From Pratylenchus scribneri (taxonomy: Eukaryota; Nematoda; Chromadorea; Rhabditida; Pratylenchidae): a stretch of 64,000 nucleotides of DNA. The first letter of the stretch is position 1. Each line of letters starts with the position of its first letter. Both the position numbers and the translations under genes were made by a program. The notes beneath the pieces are model-generated. The model saw only the letters and a list, made by a program, of their open reading frames with translations, did not search any database and was not told where the DNA came from. Shown here in pieces: positions 12,001-22,295 of the stretch. The DNA is taken from positions 434,001-498,000 of the forward strand of contig JAQSEB010000130.1 of NCBI GenBank assembly GCA_030063045.1, given 5' to 3'.

Positions 12001-14867
12001 TTTACAGTTAAATTAAAATTTTAAGAAAGATTTTTTAAATGTGTATAAAATATTTACCATTGGGATAGGTCCCTTGCCTTACTAAAATGGCCAAATAAAT
12101 TTCGAATTTTGCATAAAAATTACTTAAAATTATCTTTTTTTAAACCTTTTTTGATAATTCAAAATTGTTTTATAGTTCAAAAACGAACAACGATGAACCA
12201 CAAAAAGAATCATCGTCCGAAGGACAAAAATTGGAGGAATCAAAGGCAGAAACAATAAATGATGAGCCAAATGACGGCGAACGGCTAAAAGCGGTGCCAA
12301 TTCCATTGAATAATGTGCCGGAGGAATCTTCATCCACACATCGACTCCATCCAAAACATTTGGCATTGCCGCCATTGGCTGATGAAGGGAATGCGGGCGA
12401 AGTAGAAGGAGGAATAGGCGGGGAAAAGGAGGCAAATGAAAATAATGAACAACAACAAAAACAATATGGGGCCAAAACAATTGTAAGCGAGGGTGGGGAC
12501 TGGGGATAAATTAATTGCGGGTTGGCTGGAAGAAACGACTGTAAATTTGAGAGAATTATACGCAAAATTAGAAAATAATCATTTAAAAATTAATCCCATA
12601 GGAACGGGCATCGGATGGTTCATTCCAAGAGAAGGCAACCGGCAATGGGCCAGTTGCCTCACCAAAAGCTGCTGGATTGACCACCAATCGAAAGGGTCCA
12701 GAATCGACGAAACGACTCCATTTGAAATTGATCAAGGACCAACAGCAACAGCCAAAGGTGGGAATATTTGTATTGGTTTTTAGAAGAAATGTAAGCTTCC
12801 CCAATGATACATTCCTTTCTTATCCGCTCCTACCTTGCTAATTTTTGGGCCAACGGCCAAAATATTTTAAGTTCGGAAAAGGCATTCCTCCTAGAGAAAT
12901 ATTTTTCACAAGTAAAAATTTTTCAGCCAAACATCACCAATATCAACATTGGCCATTCCTCCTTTCCCTCCTCCTCATCTGAACCCCCATTGCCATTGGC
13001 CACTTCCACTGAACAACAACAAAATGAAAATGGCGGAGAGAATAAAGAAAATAATCCCACATCGTCTTCCACATCCAAATCTGTAGAAGAGGGCCAAAAT
13101 GAAAGTCAACAGCAACAAATAATTGTTCCGGATGAATCACCGGAGGAACAATTCCAAGGGGTAAAGAGGAAAGAAAAATGATATTCAAAGAAAACAAAAA
13201 ACATTCCGAGAAAATTTGGAAATTTTTTTCACAGGCCGAAGGCTTCTTTAGCCGTTGGGGCGCATGGACTCCATGCCATGTGCCCGGGGAGCGTCGAGTT
13301 CGACGCCGAAAATGTTTGGACCTGCGACGATGCAAAGGGGCATTAATGCAGGTGGACTATTGCCCCAGGGATATTCCACCAGAATCAGCGGAAGACACAA
13401 TGACATTGGAGGGACAACCTCAACAACAATTGGCACATCAGGCAGCCGATCAAGCAGCTGATCAACAGAAATTGAGTCCAATTCCAGCAACAGGTATAAA
13501 ATATTATTTTTTGAATTACACTTTTGATGTTAAAAATGTGTCCCTTTTAATTCTGTAATTTTTAAATACATTTTCAAAAGATGGCTTAAAATATTTTTCA
13601 TAAGGAAAATCCATTCATCTGGGAACTAAAAATTAAAATAAATTTATACAGGAAAAATTAGACGGCCAAAAATGCTGATTAAAAAGTGAAAAAAAAAGAA
13701 TTTAAAAATTTATTAAAGGGCGTTTTCCACTTCCATCTTTTCTTTAATATATACTGTAGATATAGGGATAGAATAGAACATAAAATCCCGGTAAAGATTC
13801 AGGATTTTCTCAAAAAAATCCAAACCTCTTTCTCCTCTTATTTATTATCTTGGGGGACCCTAGTCTCATGGATCCAAAAATTTTACAATCAAATCACCTT
13901 TCTTTAAGATAAGGATTAAATTCTATAAAAAACTATTTACTTTACTTATACCCCAAAAAAATTTTCCAATATTTTCAAATGAATTCTGCTGTCCATTTCC
14001 TCCTTAAAAATGGCCTAATTTTATCTTTCTGCCACAGTTGTGCATTCAGCAGATGGGCCACATCCTATTGAAGTAGGCGATGGCACCGTCCCAGAAGGCC
14101 CACCCTCCAATAATAATAATAAAAATGATGGGACGGCACCGGTGCCAAACATCAATTTGCAAGTTGGCCAAATGGTTGGAGGCGGATTGGATGGAGGAGC
14201 ACAACCGCCGGCCATAATGCCACCATCCCAAAATGGAGAAGGCAAAAATGTTGTTGGCCAACAACAAATTGATGAGGGAAAACAACAACAGGTCTGAACT
14301 CCGAATAATAAATTTATTTTGGTTTAATGTTTAAATTAATATTTCCATTCGTCGAACATTGTTACTTTTGATAGAAAATTTCATGCTCTATCTAGTGATA
14401 TTATGTTTAAAATTATGTATTCGGTCCCAAAATTGCCGATAAAATACTCCCATTTCAATAAATTATATTAAATATTTTTTAAAATTTATTTTTCCAGCCA
14501 ATCCCCATCGGTGCCCCAGCCCCAAGGCCGGCATCAGAGGAGGAAGCAGCGGCCATTTGGTCTCCATGGAATGGAACGTGCCAAGTTGGTGGCAAAAAAA
14601 AACAATTTTTCAAAATTCCATTGCAGCATTTTGCCAGTAGCCAACCCTGCAAAGATGGGCAAGTGATTGGATTTGAGTCGCGCGAATGCATTGCCAAAGA
14701 TCCATTGGCGTGCAAAGGACCCTTTTTCAGGTAAATGGTTGAGGAAAAATTGAAAATTTGTAGTTTCTCATTTTTAAGCCTTATAGAGAATGAAAATTAA
14801 AGAAAAATTTGTTGCAAATAATAATTTCTCCGCAATTTTTCACAGATATTGCACATTGCCATGCTGA
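6059..14867 (+). CDS. Secreted PAN/apple and TSP1 domain protein
   Basis: Fourteen exons join without a frame break into 859 aa: 6059-6191, 6531-6569, 6619-6735, 7022-7212, 7373-7589, 7882-8022, 11468-11744, 12176-12482, 12602-12757, 12927-13160, 13235-13493, 14038-14291, 14498-14730 and 14846-14867. The start ATG gives a hydrophobic signal peptide (about 22 residues, cut near AFAEQ). Residues about 45-160 and 160-235 look like two PAN/apple domains (CEGTLSAFF, QCIDFCAKN, CRMYRRASF; ECAAYCMHE, CKSAMYFYEE). A long Ser/Gln/Asn-rich linker follows. Near the C-terminus is a TSP1 repeat (FSRWGAWTPC, RRVRRRKCL, CKGALM) and a second, weaker TSP1-like unit (IWSPWNGTC) ending in YCTLPC. It is probably an extracellular matrix or cuticle-surface adhesion protein. 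Intron 4 has a GC donor (7213). Intron 6 is 3.4 kb and carries two mobile elements. Confidence 0.82.
6842..6880 (-). repeat. Intronic hairpin repeat, copy 1
   Basis: Reverse-strand copy of a short dispersed repeat: CCCAATG and CATTGGG flank a loop of about 11 bases, followed by ATAGGTCCAAATTT. Related copies lie in introns at 34531 and, partly, 12050. Confidence 0.5.
8108..8606 (-). repeat. 3' LTR of element 1
   Basis: 499 bp, TG...CA ends. It lies 3' with respect to the gag gene and next to the polypurine tract. It appears identical to the LTR at 10075-10573 (constant offset of 1967 bp). Confidence 0.9.
8607..8619 (-). promoter_or_regulatory. Polypurine tract of element 1
   Basis: On the minus strand this reads GAGGAGAGGGAAA and abuts the 3' LTR. 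That is the expected position and composition for the plus-strand DNA primer. Confidence 0.75.
8622..9818 (-). CDS. gag: Retrotransposon Gag protein, truncated knuckle
   Basis: A single exon of 398 aa (start ATG at 9818, MESSKSIGSG). The N-terminal third is a charged, coiled-coil-like stretch. The middle (from FDGNPSVSFTRWSQKF to EIAQQYELLAHL) has the helical pattern of the retrotransposon Gag capsid family. Near residue 332 KCFNCG gives the first two cysteines of a CCHC zinc knuckle, but the expected His and last Cys are missing; the frame instead runs into WGPPAFPVADPAE and a short tail ending RWEF, next to the polypurine tract. Gag would form the virus-like particle that packages element RNA. 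The broken knuckle probably marks the point where pol was deleted, and could weaken RNA binding. Confidence 0.85.
   Translation of the reverse strand: MESSKSIGSGYDIAHEKNQKRMELLAKLRAFESAVCQTIRSLEEDQMELKEIKSEPFNPILLEEYMEGVKSQLDLVRGTILEGSLELQIEPIIDAGLHHELIGCEIMALEEFRFGQNEQSICEIMVGDPFLSTGSQIQPFDGNPSVSFTRWSQKFEDILSLFTTRLSEQQKISRLKFCLEGQARAELDSIEPNSLEEAIAHLKSKFENDNTKSIARQKLSSCKQMPSEKVFEFANRLNEAVRTALAGEEENIIRKRLLEEFMDRLLPDLQYEVKAQRPNEYSKAYEIAQQYELLAHLKRPSYASAQVAELDERFEAMAIQKRQNMNSARGKCFNCGWGPPAFPVADPAEIAEASSSSGIQRQPRDRRQDRFEPLDFQHESWPPMDTSQDRWLNGRWEF
10060..10068 (-). promoter_or_regulatory. Primer-binding site of element 1
   Basis: On the minus strand TGGTGCCAC begins 6 bases inside the 5' LTR (10075-10573) and is followed by TAGCCGGGAGTCAGACCC. 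TGG plus a tRNA-3'-end complement is the usual form. Read on the plus strand, the extended sequence resembles a tRNA T-arm (TCGGG and CCCGG around a 7-base loop) ending in GGCACCA. Confidence 0.65.
10075..10573 (-). repeat. 5' LTR of element 1
   Basis: 499 bp, the 5' LTR in the sense of the element (minus strand). It should hold the element promoter. No sequence difference from the other LTR was noticed. Confidence 0.9.
10890..11429. mobile_element. Foldback element A with telomere-like core
   Basis: A 540-bp near-perfect palindrome. Arms of about 237 bp (10890-11126 and 11193-11429) start GGTACTTTTGCAGTTTACAGG and flank a spacer of about 66 bp. An 8-bp target duplication AAAATTAT lies at 10882-10889 and 11430-11437. 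Each arm contains GGGTTTAGGGTTAGGGTTAGGG-type repeats and a short GTCGC-GAA-GCGAC palindrome. The TIR and 8-bp duplication suggest a non-autonomous DNA transposon (hAT- or Merlin-like); the family is uncertain. It lies in intron 6 of the PAN/TSP1 gene. Confidence 0.85.
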
Positions 14868-14987
14868 TGAAATCGGATTCTTTTTTGGATTTTGGGACCA
14901 TTTGATTTGATTGAAATGTGCTTCTTTTTATTTTAATTTATTAATCTTATTTTATTTATTGTCTTTTTCATTTTTCTATTTGTATAA

Positions 14988-14993
14988 AATAAA
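14988..14993 (+). terminator. Poly(A) signal of the PAN/TSP1 gene
   Basis: AATAAA 121 bp after the stop codon. Confidence 0.5.
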
Positions 14994-15063
14994 CAACTAT
15001 ATTATCATCATTATTGTGTGAAAAAAGTGACTATTTTATATATTTTTTAAGCGAGGCCAATCA

Positions 15064-15615
15064 GGGGCGGTAGCAGAAGAATGTAGTTACTTGACTTGGT
15101 TATTTAATCAAAGTCATTTGACTGAGTCAGATAACCGCTAACTTCGTGGTAACCGGTAGCAAATGAACGTAACCATGAACTATAGGTCGAAACTGTGAAA
15201 GTCAGTCAATTAACTCCGAACTCCCTTCATTTGCTATCTTGTTATTTGGTAGTCTCTTTTAAAAATTTATATCTTTTTTATTTTTTGAGATTTTAATTTA
15301 AAATTTATACCATTAGAAAGAGGAGACTTTAAACTATAGACATGATTTTTTTCAGAATTTTTAGACGTCTTTAAAGGGTCTAAAAGGCTCGTGGTAAGAT
15401 GAATTCGAAAAAAAGTTGGGAGTCTGCATTTTACCACCAACTCGTGGTTAAATAACCATCAACTCTGTTCTTTCGCTAGCTGTCATGGTTAACGTTAACC
15501 ACGAGGTTATTTGACCATGTTAATTGACCACGAACTGGCAGTTTTTCATTTGCTACGAGTTAACCACGAAGTTCGCCGTCATTTAACTCTAACCGCCTTC
15601 TTCTGCTACGGCCCC
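15064..15615. mobile_element. MITE with GGGGC(G/C)GTAGCAGAAGAA ends
   Basis: About 552 bp. The left end (GGGGCGGTAGCAGAAGAA) and the reverse complement of the right end (GGGGCCGTAGCAGAAGAA) are near-identical terminal inverted repeats. The interior has many short inverted motifs built on CGTGGTTAA / TTAACCACG. I found no clear target-site duplication, so the family is not assigned. Confidence 0.65.
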
Positions 15616-15681
15616 AGAAATTCGATTTCATCGGGCCGGAAAAAAAAATTGGGGGGTTCAGCTGCGTCATTGGTTCAAGAG

Positions 15682-16491
15682 CAGGGGTGGGGTCGAAATT
15701 TCGATTTTCGATTTCGATCGTCGAAATTTCGATGTTTTAGTTTCGATTCGATTTCGAAAAGTGTTGAGTTTCGAAAAAATTTCGAAAAAAGGAAAGGGGG
15801 GACCCTTTGTTAGTTTCAATCAAAAATTTGGTATATTTTTTGAAACGAATTCCTTTTTTACTTAAAATTTCCTTATTTTTGTTCAAAATATTTAATTTTT
15901 TAATTTATTTTTCAATTATTAAATCATCAAAATATGTTTTATAAATGTTTTAGGAATAAAAAATGGAAAGTTCAAGATTTAATAATATTATTTTGATGGA
16001 AATGGCCAAACAATAATGTAATATGGAAAGAACCGCACCCAAAATAATCAACGAAAAAGAATCTACCAATTAATTTGTCATTTAAAAAAATATAAAACTT
16101 TATGAAAAAACCAAAAATTTCTTAAAAAGAAAAGCTATAAATTCGGTTGGGTTTTGGGTATTGGTTTCATTGGCAACTATTTTAGCCAAAAACAGAAAAA
16201 AGAAAATTTGAAAACGCTTATTTTATTTCATAAAAATGCTAAACCCTACAATTTTAATTTTTAAATATCACTGAATATTAATTTTTGGATAAAAATTTCG
16301 CTTTTTGTATTTTCAGAATTTTTTTTCAATTTTTAAAGGATTTGGAATTTTGAAAAATTTCGATTTTCGATTTCGATTGTCGAAATTTCGATGTTTTAGT
16401 TTCGTTTCGATTTCGATTTCGATTTGGAAGTGAATTTCGATTTCGAAGCAAATTTCGATTTCGATTTTTTTGAGTTTCGACCCCAGCCCTG
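15682..16491. mobile_element. hAT-type MITE rich in TTTCGA repeats
   Basis: 810 bp. The ends are CAGGGGTGGGGTCGAAA and (reverse complement) CAGGGCTGGGGTCGAAA. A perfect 8-bp duplication TTCAAGAG lies at 15674-15681 and 16492-16499, which is the hAT signature. Both ends of the interior are filled with degenerate TTTCGA repeats; the middle is AT-rich with no transposase. Confidence 0.88.
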
Positions 16492-16499
16492 TTCAAGAG

Positions 16500-16907
16500 T
16501 CGGTCTTTGCAAACTGCGTATTCAGTTGGGCCATGGCATTTGCCTCCATCCTCCTTGCGTGTATTCTTTTCGACCCCACGCCCTCCATGCCTTGTAGGCT
16601 TCCTCCTGGGTCGTCATCGGAACCTCCTATCATCGGAACATTGTAAAGTGTCAACCCTGCCAGAGTCGACGTATCCTTTTGGCCCTGCAGTTTGGACCGC
16701 ACTTGACCTCGGCAAAAGGAGCCATCTTTCGTTCCTTGCTCCACTGAACCCCACGGAAATAGAGAAATCATTTCTTCTTATATAGAAGAGGCCCTTCTTT
16801 TGAAAATTTTTTTATGGGAAGCAGGCAAAAGGAGTAAAATGTATAAAATAATGATTCCATCTTTAACATTATCTATCACCTGGTGCTCTCATTTCTCTAG
16901 CTCTTTT
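16500..16907. other. GC-richer segment with overlapping open frames
   Basis: 16500-16790 is clearly less AT-rich than its surroundings. It is open in long frames on both strands (92 codons each) and in parts of a third (TTQEEAYKAWRAWGRKEY on the minus strand). The different pieces lie in different frames, so it may be the decayed remnant of a gene or transposon. I do not recognise a family. It was interrupted by the upstream hAT MITE at TTCAAGAG. Confidence 0.35.
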
Positions 16908-16915
16908 CTCAGATG

Positions 16916-17257
16916 CAGGGCTGCCAGATGGTTTTTCACTTTGGGGGGCATTTTGGTATAAAAAAGGGGGCATTTGGGGGGCATTTTCGCTAAAAAGGGG
17001 GCATTTTGGGGGGCAGTTTTAAAAAGTGCCAAAAATGCGAAAATTTTTGCCAATAATGGCCGCGCAGCGAAAAATTTGACCAAAAAATTGCCGAGCAGCG
17101 AAAAATTGTGAAGAAAAATGATCCATTTGGGGAAAATTTTAACAAAAAACCAAAAGGGGGCATTTGGGGGGCAACTCGGCTCGGGGGGCAAAAAAGGGGG
17201 CAAAATCCTAAAAAGGGGGCAAATGCCCCCCCGTGGGTGGGTATTCTGGCAGCCCTG
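16916..17257. mobile_element. hAT-type MITE with GGGGGCATTT repeats
   Basis: 342 bp. The ends are CAGGGCTGCCAGA and its inverted counterpart. A perfect 8-bp duplication CTCAGATG lies at 16908-16915 and 17258-17265. The interior repeats the motif GGGGGGCATTT / GGGGGCA several times. No coding capacity. The terminal CAGGG matches the other hAT-type MITEs here. Confidence 0.88.
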
Positions 17258-18363
17258 CTCAGATGCCATAGCCATACCATCATAAAAACGTGCGGCTTAA
17301 TTGTCCCTCAAAATGGGCTGAATTTTACATCAAATTTTCCTCTACATCAAAAGGGGCTGAATTTTGCATCAAATTTTCCTCTACATCAAAAGGGGCTGAA
17401 TTTTGCACCAAATCGAGCGGGAATTTGAATTTTTCCCATTAATTCCTCTTCTCTCTTCTCAACACAAATATCCATGATCGTCTTTGATCCAATCTAAATA
17501 TTTCTAATAAATATTTTATCAATAATAATATCTATAATTAATTTAAATATAAATTAAGGCCACTAGAAGGTTGGGGAAGTATAACAGAGGCCCGGAGAGT
17601 GCGCGGGATATATCCGGATAAGGGGCATTAAGGTGAATATAGGGGGATTAAGCCAGATTAAGCCCCGAAATAGATGGGAAATGGTCCGGAGGGCCAGCGG
17701 ACGGTAGAGAAGTGGGTCGAAGGCCCGGAGAGTGCGCGGGATATATCCGGATATAGGGGGATTAGGATGAATATAGTGGGATTAAGTCCCGAAATGGATG
17801 GGAAATGGCCCGGAAGGCCATAGAAAGGTCTGGGATATGGGCCGAAGGCTCTGATGGTAAGTGGGATTAGGCCGGATAAAGGTGGATATACGTGGATTTA
17901 GGGGGATTAAGCCCCAAATAGATGGGCTCGAGTCCTATTTTAGGCTGTTTTTCTTCCGGCTTCGCGAGATTCCAATGCTCCGAGCCCTAAGACCCTAGCC
18001 CCTAAATCCCATGCCGACCATAACCCTAATCCCTAGCCCCTAACTAGACTTTCCGGCTTAATTCCCCTATATCCATTTTAATCCCCTATATCCACCTAAA
18101 TCCCCCTATATCCGGCTAAATCCCGCGCACTTTCCGGGCCTCTATTATACTTCACCGACTTTCTAGTGGCCTTCCGAGCCATTTTCAATTTTTTTCTTGG
18201 CTTAATCTCCCTATATCCACCTAAATCCCCTTATATCCGGCTAAATCCCGCGCACTTTCCGGGCCTCTATTATACTTCACCGACTTTCTAGTGGCCTTCC
18301 AAGCCATTTTCAATTCTTTTCTTGGCTTAATCTCCCTATATCCACCTAAATCCCCTTATATCC

Positions 18364-18768
18364 AGTAAGTGTGAAGCCTGCTGAGCCAGAGGGGACAAGG
18401 AGGAATGATGAGGAATTGTGGAATAGGATTTGGGAAAGGTGGAATTGCTATAACCCGGGCGCCAAGGGCCATGCTAAGTCCCCAAATCCCCATTAAGTCA
18501 AGCGAATAAATATATTTATTTATCTGGATAAATCCGCTCGAGAGCGGAGACAAAGAGGACAATTCTTGGTGGTTGGAAATCGGGATAGAAGATGAACTGA
18601 ATTGACTGGCATTGGGGGAGAACAATTCTCTGGGGGCAATGGGAGGAGCAATAGCCATTAGATGTGAAGAGGTGGGATTAAGATGTGAATGAAAGATAAT
18701 AATGATAAATGGAAATCATGTGAGTGTGGGCCAAATAATGAATTATCCAAATGCGCGAGCCCCTTACA
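18364..18768 (-). repeat. 3' LTR of element 2
   Basis: 405 bp. In the element's sense it starts TGTAAGGGG and ends TTACT. It contains one copy of the hairpin motif, TCCGCT-CGAG-AGCGGA at 18533-18548. Confidence 0.88.
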
Positions 18769-18784
18769 CCTCCCCCCTTTCCTT
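18769..18784 (-). promoter_or_regulatory. Polypurine tract of element 2
   Basis: On the minus strand AAGGAAAGGGGGGAGG directly precedes the 3' LTR. Confidence 0.8.
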
Positions 18785-19025
18785 AACATCGTCCACGATG
18801 ATTTTTTTAAAATTTGGTTTATCTTTCAAATATGCTTGCTTGTTTTGTATTCCATAATTTAATTTCATTATTCGCTCAAAAGCGATGGTCTCATCTGATG
18901 AAATGCAGGTTCGCCAGCCCATACACTTTCAGCTTGAGCTGATTTTAAATTCATTTTCGCTCAAAAGCGAGACTTCAATTAAAAATTGGAAAAGCAAACA
19001 CTTTTGAAATTTTTTGTACCCAAAA

Positions 19026-19776
19026 TCATTTCCTATTTCTATCTTCTATGTAAGTCAAAACCCGCATTTGGTTGGATAAATAAATATGTGAATAAAAATG
19101 TCGAAAGTATTCAATTCCAAAAAGTTCTTTCCATCCATTGATTTTCTTTCTTCTTCGGCTGCTTTGTTCTGCATACTCCGGCCATTCTGAACCATTTTTG
19201 CAATTTTGGCACCATTGTTTTGAACATTGGCCATGCTGACGTCGCCAACAGAAATGATCACCTTTCTGGTCCAAGTCCATTCCATTTGGTTTTTGTTCCA
19301 CATTTCCTGCCGGCACATTGATTCTCTCGTCACATCATGTCGTCGGCAATTCCATTTTGTCCACTCGAATCCATGTGGCATTACTGATTTGAGTTGACAT
19401 GGAGTCTGAAATGATGGATGAATTAGTATATGGTCATAAAATCCAATGGGATTCTGTTATGCAATCCTGTCCTCATTTGAATTATCGTTACTACTTTTGC
19501 TCATTTCCAGCCTATCGAAACAAAAAGCTTTTCTTCTGCTCCTTCGTCCATTTTCCATGTTTCCAAATCTGTGACTCTGCCTTTCCTTTATTGTGCCATT
19601 TGCCGGAACATTGCTTCACAAATATTCCATTTGTCCGGCTAATCGAGTGGAAGGCATGCACTAAAATTCAGCCTAAATATATAGAATGGGGCCACAATTT
19701 TCTCATCATAGCTGCAGAAGCTAAACACTGGATAATTCCTTCTTTTGGTTACACATTAAAGACATTTTCTGAATGA
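19026..19776 (-). other. Cys/Trp-rich frame remnants in LTR element 2
   Basis: This part of the 3' non-coding region is less AT-rich than its surroundings and is partly open in several frames on both strands. Minus-strand fragments are rich in Cys, Trp, His and Lys (for example FCWRRQHGQCSKQWCQNC). No single frame stays open throughout. It could be a decayed extra ORF, in the position where pol or env would lie. No family recognised. Confidence 0.3.
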
Positions 19777-21290
19777 TCTTCTGGTTAAATTGACCAGAGG
19801 ATATGTCCACTTAACTCAAATCCATAAAAAATTCTAAAATTCTTTCGCTCTTTCAAAAAAAAATTTTAATTCAAATTTCAATTTTAACCATCGAGAATCA
19901 GATTTAAACTGATTTGCTTATTAATAATGTTGGCAATTTGAGCTTAAAATACTCAATTTTCAAATCTCTTTTTATTTTTGACCACTATTTGAGTTTTAAA
20001 TTATAATTTAGACCTTATTTTATAGAAATTTCTGGAAAGTTCACAAAAAAAACTCAAAGTTATATTCTTGAAAAATTTTAACTTCAAGAAAATGTTTCTT
20101 ATTAAATCAATTTATCCTTAAATACTTTTTTTTTTATTTTAGAGTCAAATTCTTCACCAGAATGTTGGTCAAAGATTTTTATCCAAATTCTCAAAAAAAA
20201 AAATTCTCGGGACGTCATTTTATGTTCAAATTTTATTTTTCATTGAGAAATTTTTCGATAATATCATTTTTCCAAAATTTTGTCATTATTATTCGACTTT
20301 TTGTGCTTAATATCAGTCCGAGGTAATAATTTTAAAAAATCGTCAGATTTTCTTTTTTGCTTAAAAGCTTCAAATAAAAATTCATACCGTTAAACTTTTA
20401 AATGAAGTAAATTGGGAAAACTTTTTATGCAATTTTTTGCGAAGAATAATGGAAAGTACAAAATTCTGAATTCCCTTCAATATTTATCCATATTCCATAG
20501 TCTTTTCATTTTCACTGGGGACCAACATAGTAACTTTCACATTTCAAATCGGCTGGACAATTTGTGCCTTGACATTCGCCTTTTTTTGACAAAATATGTA
20601 TATATTTTTTTATTTTCCAACTTTCTTATGAGATTTAATTTTTATATACTTTTAATTTCCACTTTGTTAAAAATAGTCATGAATTTTTTTGACAAATTGT
20701 ATTTGAGATTGGTTCGGGATTGGATACTCGAAAGTATTTAAATTTTAAAAAGAGAAAATAAATTTAAAACTTATTAATTTAATAATATTATTTTTTCAAA
20801 AAGGTAAAGAATTTAATTTTTATATTAATTATTTTAATATTTTCTTGAAATATTCTTAATTTTGCCGAAATAAATTTAGAATTTTTTTTAAGGAAATATG
20901 ACATTACGTGCATTTCTATATTTTCCAATTTTCTTTAGAAAAACCGAATATTCGAAAAATATTTAGTAATTAATGTCAAGTAAATATGCACCTTTTTTTA
21001 TGACAAAAAAATTATGGTTTTTTGAACCAATTAAAATTGAATTTAGGATTTTATACTCGAAAGTATTGAGGGAATTTAGAATTTGTGATTATTTTACAAT
21101 TCATTTTTCAAATATAGATTTGATTTTTAATACACGACTTTTTTTAAACTTTTTCTAAATTTTCTTTTAAATGATGGCCAAATTTTATTTTTTTGGTTTA
21201 ATTAAAATTGCTATTTGTTCAAAATAATTTATTAATTAGAAAATATATTTTTCGGGATTGATTCCTCGAAAGGAAATGTCTTATTTTTTA

Positions 21291-22295
21291 TTAAGTTCTG
21301 CTTGAACTATTAGGTTGTTGCAGAACTAACTGAGCTAATGCTTGGATTATTACGTCTCGATCGATCTGTATTGGTCTTTGGATTTTATTTACTTCATTTG
21401 TTGAAGTAATACCGCTTGATTGCTGTGGCTGGTTCGGCCTGTGCCAACATTCGTAGGCAAAATGTCCAAATTTGTTACAGTATTCACATCGTGGCCTGTT
21501 ATGCCAATTTTGTCGGCTTCCCCTCTGCCATCGCTCTGTCGGATTGTTGCTGCAAACATTGTCATTCCTTCTGCAATCCTGTTGATCGTCAACATAGTCA
21601 TCATCATTGTCTTCATCCTCTTCTTCGTTTGTTGAATTTTGCCAATCGGAATGGTGGTTATTTGAATAATTTTGTTGTTGAGAATGTTGCTGCTGATTTG
21701 CATCCAAAACCTGAATTGAATGAGGAATATTATTCAATAAATTTTTGTTATTTTCCATTTCCAACAAAGCCTCCAATTCTTCGGCTTGTGAAACAACCAT
21801 ATCCAAATTTTTGGTTTTGGACAATCCAACCAATTTAATCAAAAAGCCTATATTGGGCCTAAGCCTTTCTAGGAGCTCTTCGCATACTTTTTCTTTTCGT
21901 TGGGCATCCGTCAGGCTTGAATTCACGATTTCAACTAAAGGCCTTAGCCTCATCAAAAATTGGGCTACCGATTCCCCTTCTTTTTGCCTACAAACACTCA
22001 AAGTTCTCTTTGCCAACTCCCTTTTTTGTGGGGAGTCCAATTTTTCTCTCAATGCGTTAATAGCATTTTCCAATGTGTTGACTTGAGCTGGTGGAAGCTC
22101 CTTGAAAAGCCTTCGAGGGACATCAACTAATGCCAATTTTAATCTGGCAACTTTTTCTGCTTCAGTCCAATTTCTGCCTATCGCGTCAACCAAATCTTGG
22201 AATTTTTCTATCCACTTATCAAAAGCTATCACAGACTCTTCATCAAACGGTTCAAGCTGTATTGAGTTCATTGTTAAGGCGAAAAGGGTATTCAT
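21291..22295 (-). CDS. gag: Retrotransposon Gag protein with CCHC knuckle
   Basis: A single exon of 334 aa starting at ATG 22295 (MNTLFALTMNSIQLEPFDE). Residues about 10-190 have the capsid-like helical pattern of retrotransposon Gag (FDKWIEKFQDLVDAIG, ARLKLALVDVPRRLF, ESVAQFLMRLRPLVE). A Gln/Asn-rich and then Asp/Glu-rich linker follows, with an intact CX2CX4HX4C zinc knuckle (CEYCNKFGHFAYEC) at about residue 272. It would bind element RNA and assemble particles. It is only distantly similar to the Gag at 8622-9818, so the two elements are separate families. A copy of the conserved hairpin lies about 14 bases upstream of its start codon, which hints at control of translation or packaging. 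Confidence 0.88.
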   Translation of the reverse strand: MNTLFALTMNSIQLEPFDEESVIAFDKWIEKFQDLVDAIGRNWTEAEKVARLKLALVDVPRRLFKELPPAQVNTLENAINALREKLDSPQKRELAKRTLSVCRQKEGESVAQFLMRLRPLVEIVNSSLTDAQRKEKVCEELLERLRPNIGFLIKLVGLSKTKNLDMVVSQAEELEALLEMENNKNLLNNIPHSIQVLDANQQQHSQQQNYSNNHHSDWQNSTNEEEDEDNDDDYVDDQQDCRRNDNVCSNNPTERWQRGSRQNWHNRPRCEYCNKFGHFAYECWHRPNQPQQSSGITSTNEVNKIQRPIQIDRDVIIQALAQLVLQQPNSSSRT

